Positions 1 to 4,360 of a DNA stretch of 5,495 nt are shown piece after piece. Both the position numbers and the translations under genes were made by a program. Location of the stretch: assembly GCA_035295985.1 (NCBI GenBank), contig DATHBT010000185.1, positions 1 through 5,495 on the forward strand, written 5' to 3'. The DNA comes from JAIVGV01 sp035295985 (GTDB lineage Bacteria > Acidobacteriota > Blastocatellia > Pyrinomonadales > Pyrinomonadaceae). The stretch's first letter is position 1, and every line of letters starts with the position of its first letter. Under the pieces are notes generated by a model. That model was not told where the DNA came from, did not search any database, and was given only the letters and a program-made list of their open reading frames with translations.

Positions 1-120
1 ATCGAGAATCAGATCGGGAAGTTGAAGCAGTTCCGCCGCGTGTTCTCGCGCTTCGATAAGTTGGCAAAGAACTACTTGAGTTTTATCTACTTCGCCAGCT
101 CAGTCGTGTGGCTCAGGTAG
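1..120 (+). CDS. IS5/IS4-type transposase, C-terminal end (truncated by window edge)
   Basis: Frame 1 is open from the first base to a TAG at 118-120 and encodes 39 residues beginning IENQIGKLKQF and ending in a hydrophobic stretch and VVWLR. This looks like the C-terminus of DDE transposases of the IS5/IS4 group. The Glu at residue 2 followed by six residues and a Lys at residue 9 fits the E-x6-K part of the catalytic signature of that family, and the following FRRVFSRFDKLAKNY segment is the usual basic helix after it. The codons are less G/C-biased than in neighbouring genes, as expected for an acquired element. The rest of the gene, with the two catalytic Asp residues, lies left of the window, so it cannot be told whether the copy is intact. 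The alternative is a degraded remnant. The family call is confident; the exact subgroup is not. Confidence 0.85.
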   Translation: MENQIGKLKQFRRVFSRFDKLAKNYLSFIYFASSVVWLR

Positions 121-138
121 TTATGTCAACACAACCTA
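121..138. repeat. Possible right terminal inverted repeat of the IS element, with TA
   Basis: Immediately after the transposase stop, positions 121-136 read on the minus strand as GGTTGTGTTGACATAA, followed outward by TA at 137-138. IS5-group elements commonly end in a G-rich inverted repeat within a few tens of bases of the transposase stop, and several subgroups duplicate TA or TNA. The minus-strand TTGACA within it would, in the left-end copy, be a suitable -35 box for the transposase. The left end is outside the window, so the repeat cannot be confirmed. Confidence 0.35.
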
Positions 139-363
139 GCGTCGAGCCGGCCGCCCCCCCAGCGTGTGCCGGGCGAAAGAGAAGCGGCCCACGCCCCTTC
201 AACTACCGCTCAGCCGTGCTCCGTCCTGCCCTGTGGCACGGCGAATGCCATTTCACGGCGGGCGGCGTGTTGCGGCGTACACTTTCCACGCACGCCGGGC
301 GAGGAAAATCTCTCCCTTCAGGGTTAAAAAGCTGTGGCGCACCGTTTCGCGCCGCGAGGATGG

Positions 364-369
364 AAGGAG
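364..369 (+). promoter_or_regulatory. Ribosome binding site that sets the start at 379
   Basis: AAGGAG at 364-369 lies nine bases before the ATG at 379. It favours this ATG over the in-frame ATG at 334, which has no such site and would add 15 residues ahead of the signal peptide. Confidence 0.75.
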
Positions 370-378
370 AACGACAGG

Positions 379-723
379 ATGAAAAATATGCTACGGGGTG
401 CGGCAATCTTACTCGCGCTCACGCTCGCGCCCGTCCTGACGGCGAGCGCGCAGGGCACCAAGGGGCGCGGCCACGGGCGCGGGGGCGGCAGAGTCCGCGA
501 CGACATCACGACCGTGCACACAACCCGGCGCAACACGACGCCGCGCACGCCGCGCCGCGTCCGCCGCGGTCGCAACACGACGCCGGGCGTCCGCCGCGGC
601 CCCATCGCCTCGACGGCCACCATCACGACGCCGCGCAGGACGAGAACGAGGGCCGGCGCGGCCGTCGCACTCGAACGCGGCAGCGGCCACGGCCGCATTC
701 ACGCCCGCGGCCGTAGGCACTGA
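379..723 (+). CDS. Small secreted Arg-rich protein with TTP repeats, unknown function
   Basis: The product has 114 residues. Residues 1-24 form a clear Sec signal peptide: Lys at 2, Arg at 6, a hydrophobic core at 8-20, and Ala-Ser-Ala before Gln25. The mature part (about 90 residues) holds 23 Arg and five His but only three acidic residues (D41, D42, E99), so it is very basic. It opens with GTKGRGHGRGGG and then carries three Thr-Thr-Pro units around residues 52-55, 66-69 and 82-85, the first two inside an imperfect tandem duplication RNTTP...VRRG. Almost every third codon position is G or C in this frame, which supports it over the overlapping His/Pro-rich frame ending at 716. No known domain is recognised. 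The charge would suit binding of acidic polymers (nucleic acid, polysaccharide, envelope), but that is inference. It ends at a strong terminator and stands alone on its strand. The start is chosen by the AAGGAG site. Confidence 0.68.
   Translation: MKNMLRGAAILLALTLAPVLTASAQGTKGRGHGRGGGRVRDDITTVHTTRRNTTPRTPRRVRRGRNTTPGVRRGPIASTATITTPRRTRTRAGAAVALERGSGHGRIHARGRRH
529..599 (+). repeat. Imperfect in-frame tandem duplication inside the Arg-rich secreted protein gene
   Basis: The 15-mer CGCAACACGACGCCG occurs at 529-543 and 571-585, and the 12-mer CGTCCGCCGCGG at 558-569 and 588-599. The two units are 42 and 30 bases long, so they differ by a 12-base (four-codon) indel and the frame is kept. A third partial copy (ACGACGCCGCGC) follows near 627-638. 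Confidence 0.8.
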
Positions 724-745
724 CGGCCCGCGGTACGCCGAGCGG

Positions 746-793
746 AAGATAAAAAGCGGGAGGGTCTTTGAGCGCCCTCCCGCTTTTTATCTT
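746..793. terminator. Bidirectional intrinsic terminator between convergent genes
   Basis: Arms 746-764 and 775-793 are perfect 19-bp reverse complements around a ten-base loop. The GC-rich core (GCGGGAGGG with CCCTCCCGC) is flanked by A5 on one side and T5 on the other, so it can work on both strands. It serves the secreted-protein gene ending at 723 (+) and ttcA ending at 810 (-). Confidence 0.93.
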
Positions 794-809
794 CTTCCGA
801 ATTGTCGTC

Positions 810-1673
810 TTATGAGATCGAAACGAGCGCCGGCAGCGACTCGCCTTCCGGGTCGGCGTGGCCGACGGCCGAGTCGAGTTCGGCCTCGAACTCGGCGCGC
901 GAGACGGGTGCGAGCCGTTTGAAGTCGTAGAGTCTGGGATCGAGCAGGTGCGAAGGTATGGCGTTGCCGAGCGCGGTCAGCATCGAGGCGCGGACGTTGG
1001 GGATTTCGCGTTCGAGTTCCGTGACGAGGCGCTTGACGCGCGCGCGCTTGAGGTTCGCCTGCGAGCCGCAGAGGTCGCAGGGGATCAGGGGGAACTGCTT
1101 CTCGGCGGCGTAGGCCGCGATGTCCGACTCGCGGCAGTAGGCGAGCGGGCGGATCACCGTGTTGCGGCCGTCGTCCGATCTTAGAATCGGCGGCATCGCC
1201 TTGAGCGTGCCGACGAAGAGGAAGTTGAGGAGGAAGGTCGAGGAGATGTCGTCCGAGTGGTGGCCGAGCGCGATCTTGGTGCAGCCCTCCTCCTGCGCGA
1301 TCTGGTAGATGATGCCGCGCCGCAGCCGCGAGCAGACCGAGCAGTAGGTCTTGCCCTCGGGCACGAGCCGTTTGACGACCGAGTAGGTGTCGCGTTGGGC
1401 TACGCGGAAGGGCACGCCGAGCGAGGTCAGGTAGTCGGGCAGGACGTGGGCCGGGAAGCCGGGCTGCTTCTGATCGAGGTTGAAGGCGAGCAGGTCGAAG
1501 CGGACGGGCGCGCGCTTTTGAACGTCGAGCAGCAGGTCGAGCATCGTGTAGCTGTCCTTGCCGCCGGAGAGGCAGACCATTATGCGGTCGCCCTCCTCGA
1601 TCATCGAGAAGTCTCTAATCGCCTCGCCCATCTGGCGCAGCAGCTTCGTCTTCAACTTGCTCTCGACAAACAT
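810..1673 (-). CDS. ttcA: tRNA 2-thiocytidine(32) synthetase TtcA
   Basis: The 287-residue product is a member of the TtcA family, which thiolates C2 of cytidine 32 in the anticodon loop of certain tRNAs using ATP, an Fe-S cluster and a sulfur donor. The PP-loop ATP site SGGKDS is at residues 36-41. NLDQKQPGFPAHVLPDYL follows at 65-82, a hallmark stretch of the family. The CxxC pair C111/C114 (CSVCSRLRRG) and the later IPCDLCGSQ (C199/C202) supply cysteines for cluster binding, and GHHSDD lies at 138-142. Length is slightly shorter than the E. coli protein (about 310 residues), with a C-terminal extension of about 30 residues after the conserved DFKRL that looks lineage-specific and poorly conserved. 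The start ATG has only a weak AAGAG directly before it. It follows the L7/L12-like gene by 32 bases on the same strand, so co-transcription and possibly re-initiation from the upstream message are likely. Function is confident. Confidence 0.97.
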   Translation of the reverse strand: MFVESKLKTKLLRQMGEAIRDFSMIEEGDRIMVCLSGGKDSYTMLDLLLDVQKRAPVRFDLLAFNLDQKQPGFPAHVLPDYLTSLGVPFRVAQRDTYSVVKRLVPEGKTYCSVCSRLRRGIIYQIAQEEGCTKIALGHHSDDISSTFLLNFLFVGTLKAMPPILRSDDGRNTVIRPLAYCRESDIAAYAAEKQFPLIPCDLCGSQANLKRARVKRLVTELEREIPNVRASMLTALGNAIPSHLLDPRLYDFKRLAPVSRAEFEAELDSAVGHADPEGESLPALVSIS

Positions 1674-1705
1674 CTCTTAACCAGTCGAACCCCTTTTCCG
1701 TAATC

Positions 1706-2041
1706 TTACCGGCCCGGCCTCTTCATTAAACTTTCCAGCCGCTCGACCGCGTCCTTCGACCCCTTGAGTCCGAGGCCCGTGCGCTCGCGCACCAGCTTGA
1801 TGGCCTCGATCTTCTTCCCGGCCGTGAGCAGGCGTTCGAGTTCGCGCCCCAGTTGCAGGTTGACGCTGCCGGGCGCGACGCGCTGCCCGCCCGGAGCGGC
1901 CGGCGCGTCGGGCACGAGCGGCGAATGTTGCACGATCATCCTGCCGTCGCGCTGCCCCCGCCGGCGCGCGGCGACTACCAGCCCCAGCACGAAGGCGGCC
2001 AGGCCGACCAGCCCGACGATGAGGATGAATTTAAAGTCCAC
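1706..2041 (-). CDS. Membrane-anchored protein with ribosomal L7/L12 C-terminal-like domain
   Basis: From the GTG at 2041 the product has 111 residues. A single hydrophobic helix (about 4-25, DFKFILIVGLVGLAAFVLG...) is followed by Arg residues (RRR at 26-28), which by the positive-inside rule puts the rest in the cytoplasm. A Pro/Ala-rich linker (40-58) leads to about 62-108. There, KKIEAIKLVRERTGLGLKGSK closely resembles the ribosomal L7/L12 C-terminal domain, in which this helix-loop-helix binds translation factors. The N-terminal dimerisation domain of true L7/L12 is missing and replaced by the membrane helix, so this is not the ribosomal stalk protein. The frame can also start at a TTG at 2107, giving 133 residues, with AGGAG about 15 bases before it; the extra 22 residues look unconserved, but the choice is open. 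It lies 32 bases upstream of ttcA and is probably co-transcribed. Function is unknown; L7/L12-like CTDs occur in many small bacterial membrane proteins. Confidence 0.82.
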   Translation of the reverse strand: MDFKFILIVGLVGLAAFVLGLVVAARRRGQRDGRMIVQHSPLVPDAPAAPGGQRVAPGSVNLQLGRELERLLTAGKKIEAIKLVRERTGLGLKGSKDAVERLESLMKRPGR

Positions 2042-2160
2042 GCCGCCACCGCCCGTCACAGTTTTAAGCCACGCGGGGCGGCCGTGCAAGCGCGCCCGCC
2101 GCCGCAACCTGATCGCAAAGAACTCCTAACGCGACCGCAACCCGCGCGCGCGGCCCGGGC

Positions 2161-2166
2161 TGTATA
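2161..2166 (-). promoter_or_regulatory. Weak candidate -10 box for the L7/L12-like/ttcA operon
   Basis: The minus strand reads TATACA here, four or five bases from the TATAAT consensus, 50-120 bases upstream of the two possible starts. The -35 region at 17 bases spacing matches TTGACA poorly (3 of 6), so only the position and the -10 support it. Confidence 0.25.
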
Positions 2167-2202
2167 GTCTCTTCAACATTCCTTCTGAGGAATAACCGGG
2201 AA

Positions 2203-2243
2203 GGCGGTCGGCCATGGGGGGGCCGGCCGCCCTCTTCGTTTTT
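2203..2243 (+). terminator. Orphan terminator-like hairpin
   Basis: Arms 2203-2213 and 2221-2231 pair over 11 bp (one G-T wobble) around a seven-base loop, and T5 follows at 2239-2243, seven bases beyond the stem. The shape is terminator-like on the plus strand, yet no plus-strand gene precedes it. It may instead be a structural repeat. Confidence 0.4.
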
Positions 2244-2334
2244 AGGAGCGGAGCGCGGCCGGCAGCCCCGCCGCGGGAGTTGATTAGGCTTCCGCGCATC
2301 GAGGAAAATTTTGATCGGGGTGCTCTCACTTTGC

Positions 2335-2419
2335 TAGTGTCCTGATTTCGAGTTGCTTATTTGCCGAGGCCGCTTAGACAGCGGGCACGAAGATCGAGCA
2401 ACACAGATTTAGGACACTA
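2335..2419. mobile_element. MITE-like TA-flanked imperfect palindrome
   Basis: TAGTGTCCT at 2335-2343 and AGGACACTA at 2411-2419 are exact reverse complements, with TA at both outer ends. Inside, GTTGCT (2352-2357) pairs with AGCAAC (2397-2402), after equal eight-base gaps on each side, and CCGC (2370-2373) pairs with GCGG (2381-2384) around a seven-base loop. The whole 85 bp can therefore fold as one long interrupted hairpin. TA-flanked short palindromes without coding capacity are typical of MITEs mobilised by IS630/Tc1-type transposases; that origin is inferred. An alternative is a structured leader or regulatory element of the gene at 2490, whose start lies 70 bases downstream. A genome-wide copy count would decide. 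Confidence 0.45.
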
Positions 2420-2489
2420 ATTTTCACCTCTCCCCGGCATCGAACGAGTAACTTGAGACGAGATCGAGCATAAGTTCGGGAGGAGTAAG

Positions 2490-3143
2490 ATGAGTCACAC
2501 ACGAATGCAAAAATTGGCGGGCCTCGCGCTAGCCTGCTTGTTCGTCGTCGGCGCGCAGACACTGGCCGCGGCGCAGGGGCGCGGGCGCGGCGGCGGTAAT
2601 CCCAACGCGGGCAACCCCGGCGCGGGAAATCCGGGCCGCGGCGGCAACCCCGGCAGCATCGGCCGCCCCGAAGGCGTCGGCGTTGATCGTGGCATCGGCA
2701 CTTCGTCTGACAGGTCGGGCGGGCGGGCGGACAGGGGGCGCGCGACGGCCTCGGAGAGATCGAACGGCCGCTCGGACGCGGGGCTTGAGCGCGCGCGTCT
2801 TATGCGCGAGAACGGCCGGCGGGCCGACGAGGAGCTGCGCGAGCGCCCCGGCGTCGCCGAGCACCTAGGCACGCCGCCGGGCCGCCTGCGCGATGAGTAC
2901 GAGTCGGCGCTCGCCACGAACCCCGATCTGAAGTTCGGGCAGTTCGTCGCCGCGAACGTGCTGGCGCGGAATCTGGGCAGCCGCAATCCGGCGATCACGA
3001 CCGACGCGCTCCTCGCCGGCCTGCGCAGCGGCGACAGCATCGGGCGCACGCTCCAGAACCTCGGCCTCAGCTCGCGCGAGGCGAAGGACGCGGAGCGGCA
3101 GGCCAAGCGCGAGGTCGAGCAGGCCAGGCGTCGTCGATCCTGA
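2490..3143 (+). CDS. Secreted protein with Gly/Asn/Pro-repeat linker and conserved-looking C-terminal domain, unknown function
   Basis: The product has 217 residues. Residues 1-28 are a Sec signal peptide: Arg5 and Lys8, a hydrophobic core at 9-22, and Ala-Ala-Ala before Gln29. The mature N-terminus is QGRGRGGGN, followed by four GNP units (about 36-55). Residues 56-125 are a polar Arg/Asp/Ser/Gly-rich, probably disordered segment. Residues 126-205 look folded: LGTPPGRLRDEYESAL, then a LKFGQFVAANVLARNLG segment (147-163) and a helix-rich SIGRTLQNLGLSSREAK stretch (183-199). The tail ends in a charged helix and RRRR. GGGAGGAG at 2478-2485 fixes the start; the in-frame ATG at codon 6 lacks its own site. 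It carries no lipobox and no membrane segment beyond the signal peptide, so it is periplasmic or extracellular. I do not recognise the C-terminal domain. A strong terminator follows, and the gene appears monocistronic. Confidence 0.85.
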   Translation: MSHTRMQKLAGLALACLFVVGAQTLAAAQGRGRGGGNPNAGNPGAGNPGRGGNPGSIGRPEGVGVDRGIGTSSDRSGGRADRGRATASERSNGRSDAGLERARLMRENGRRADEELRERPGVAEHLGTPPGRLRDEYESALATNPDLKFGQFVAANVLARNLGSRNPAITTDALLAGLRSGDSIGRTLQNLGLSSREAKDAERQAKREVEQARRRRS

Positions 3144-3178
3144 AGTCGCTGCCGGTCGCGTGACATGCCTCAATGTGA

Positions 3179-3212
3179 GAAAGGGCGGACTCAATCTTGA
3201 GTCCGCCCTTTC
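3179..3212. terminator. Intrinsic terminator between convergent genes
   Basis: Arms 3179-3194 and 3197-3212 are perfect 16-bp reverse complements with a GGGCGG/CCGCCC core and a very short loop; GTTTT follows on the plus strand. It terminates the secreted-protein gene (stop 3143) and, with weaker T-richness, could also serve the hydrolase gene ending at 3266 on the other strand. Confidence 0.9.
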
Positions 3213-3265
3213 GTTTTCGCGTCGCGCCCGTTCCCACGTCGCGCCGGGCACGCCTGCTTCACCCG

Positions 3266-3958
3266 TTACTTTTCACCGGCGGTCAGGTTCTCGCGGAAGA
3301 AGCTGATCATGCGCCGCCAGGTGTCGGCCGCGGCCTCCGCGTCATAGACCTCGGGGCGCGTGTCGTTGAAGAAGGCGTGGTCAGTGCCGGGGTAGATGTG
3401 AAACTCCGCACGCTTGCCGAGCGACTTGAGTTTCGCCTCAAGCTCTCGCGCGGCCAGCGGCGGGACGAACTGATCCAGTTCGGCGTAGAAGCCGAGGACG
3501 GGCGCGCGCAGGTTTTCTAGCGGCGGGTTGACCTTCGGGTGGATGCCGTAGAAGACGACGCACGCGCCGACCTGCTCGTTCACCGCAGCGGCGTAGAGCG
3601 AGAGCACGCCGCCCATGCAGAAGCCGACCGTGCCGACTTTTGGTGAGTTGACGGCCGGGTGCGTGAGCAGGAACTGGATCGCGCCGCGCAGGTCGCGCTC
3701 GGCGCGGTCGATGTCGAGGGCCATCATCAGCTTGCCGGCCTCGTCGGGCGAGGCGGTCTTCTCGCCGTGGTAGAGGTCTGGCGCGAGCGCGACGTACCCC
3801 TCGCCCGCCAGCCGGTCGGCCACCGACTCGATGTGCGGAACCAGCCCCCACCACTCCTGTATCACGACGACGCCCGGCCCCGCGCCGCCCTCCGGCACTG
3901 ACAGGTAGCCGCGTGCCGTCCCGCCGTTGCTCTCGAACTCGACAGTCTCGCCCGGCAT
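3266..3958 (-). CDS. Dienelactone hydrolase family protein (alpha/beta hydrolase)
   Basis: The 230-residue product matches the length and order of motifs of dienelactone hydrolase (carboxymethylenebutenolidase) enzymes, which open the lactone ring of dienelactones in chlorocatechol breakdown; many family members have other or unknown ester substrates. The nucleophile elbow is GFCMGG with Cys114, the family's Cys instead of Ser. Asp162 (AELDQFVPP) and His194 (GTDHAFFND) complete the triad. Glu35 in QEWWGL is the conserved residue that activates the Cys in the family. No signal peptide is present, so it is cytoplasmic. GGAGGA at 3969-3974 (minus strand) is ten bases before the ATG, and a sigma70-like promoter lies at 4010-4038. 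No other catechol-pathway gene is visible, so the physiological substrate cannot be assigned. Family call is firm; the specific activity is not. Confidence 0.95.
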   Translation of the reverse strand: MPGETVEFESNGGTARGYLSVPEGGAGPGVVVIQEWWGLVPHIESVADRLAGEGYVALAPDLYHGEKTASPDEAGKLMMALDIDRAERDLRGAIQFLLTHPAVNSPKVGTVGFCMGGVLSLYAAAVNEQVGACVVFYGIHPKVNPPLENLRAPVLGFYAELDQFVPPLAARELEAKLKSLGKRAEFHIYPGTDHAFFNDTRPEVYDAEAAADTWRRMISFFRENLTAGEK

Positions 3959-4009
3959 AAAATCTCGTCCTCCGCCTTCCTGATTCGGTCTGGGTCGTCG
4001 AACGCGCGT

Positions 4010-4038
4010 ATCATAAATCGTGAGCCGCGAATCGTAAA
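4010..4038 (-). promoter_or_regulatory. Candidate sigma70-like promoter of the dienelactone hydrolase gene
   Basis: Read on the minus strand, TTTACG (4038-4033; 4 of 6 to TTGACA), a 17-base spacer and TATGAT (4015-4010; 5 of 6 to TATAAT) lie about 50 bases upstream of the ATG at 3958. The -35 box sits in the bulge of the 4024-4090 hairpin. Organisms outside the proteobacteria may use other consensus, so this is tentative. Confidence 0.45.
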
Positions 4039-4090
4039 TCGCGGACGGAGGGGGCGGCCTTACTCCCGCCCGCGATCCGCGATTCGCGGC
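4024..4090. repeat. Large imperfect inverted repeat upstream of the hydrolase gene
   Basis: GCCGCGAA (4024-4031) pairs with TTCGCGGC (4083-4090) and TCGCGGA (4039-4045) with TCCGCGA (4076-4082), leaving a seven-base bulge on one side. An inner stem GGGCGG/CCGCCC (4052-4057 with 4066-4071) continues the structure. On the plus strand CTTTTCCTCTT follows, a weak pyrimidine tract. Near-repeats ATCATAAATCG (4010-4020) and ATCGTAAATCG (4031-4041) overlap it. It may be a dispersed intergenic repeat or an operator-like site. Confidence 0.65.
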
Positions 4091-4360
4091 CTTTTCCTCT
4101 TGTCACCCGCCGCCGTTCGGGCTTATCATCGCCGCCGTGTAGAGCCGGCCGAACCCGGCGGCGTCCCGCCGCCCGAAGGGCAGACGTTCCAGCCTCTACT
4201 AAAGCGACCACCTTTTTCATTTCACGGCCGACCGCAGCGCGCGCCGCGCGCCCTTGCGTCCGGCATCGCCGTCGTCAGACGAACACTTTCACAGGCGTCC
4301 GAAGTTTTGCGAGCGCCGGGCGCGTGTCTGGATTTTTCCCAAAGCGGAGGGTAATTCGAG

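Larger units (their letters stand above)
2108..2489. other. Gene-free divergent intergenic region
   Basis: The spacer separates the minus-strand L7/L12-like/ttcA pair from the plus-strand secreted-protein gene. It contains a weak minus-strand -10 candidate at 2161-2166, an orphan GC-rich hairpin at 2203-2231 followed by T5, an 85-bp TA-flanked imperfect palindrome at 2335-2419, and a ten-base direct repeat (AGATCGAGCA) at 2391-2400 and 2461-2470. A frame on the minus strand (2126-2329) is open but has no ribosome site and mixed third positions, so no gene is called. No convincing plus-strand promoter for 2490 was found. Confidence 0.6.
3959..4360. other. Gene-free divergent intergenic region
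   Basis: The spacer lies between the divergent hydrolase and bactofilin genes. It holds the hydrolase ribosome site and promoter (to 4038), a large inverted repeat at 4024-4090, and a second short hairpin at 4157-4173 (GGCGGCG paired with CGCCGCC, three-base loop). From about 4175 to 4345 no repeat, RNA gene or clear promoter was seen. The bactofilin ribosome site GGAGG is at 4346-4350. Two open frames here (4011-4220 minus, 4100-4354 plus) have no ribosome site and poor codon use. Confidence 0.6.

Noticed and set aside
108..716. Long plus-strand frame, 202 residues, His/Pro/Arg-rich in its second half
   Set aside because: It overlaps the signal-peptide frame of 379-723, has no ribosome site, and its third positions are not G/C-biased. 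It is a by-product of the repetitive GC-rich DNA.
324..720. Minus-strand frames opposite the Arg-rich gene
   Set aside because: Arg/Ala/Val low-complexity translations without start signals. They mirror the plus-strand codon bias.
858..1703. Plus-strand frames opposite ttcA
   Set aside because: TtcA on the other strand is unmistakable, and these antisense frames show no domain and no ribosome site.
2126..2329. Minus-strand 67-codon frame just upstream of, and in frame with, the L7/L12-like gene
   Set aside because: GTG start without a ribosome site, mixed third positions, and it spans the orphan hairpin and the candidate -10 box. A short gene cannot be fully excluded.
2495..3166. Minus-strand frame of 223 codons opposite the secreted-protein gene
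   Set aside because: Slightly longer than the sense gene but Arg/Ser/Pro low complexity. The sense frame has a signal peptide and a strong ribosome site.
4011..4220. Minus-strand frame beginning MKKVVALVEAG
   Set aside because: The first residues look gene-like, but there is no ribosome site, the second half runs through the inverted repeat, and no family is recognised.
4100..4354. Plus-strand frame ending six bases before the bactofilin start
   Set aside because: TTG start without a ribosome site and many codons ending in A or T, unlike its neighbours. Its end at the bactofilin ribosome site seems to be chance.
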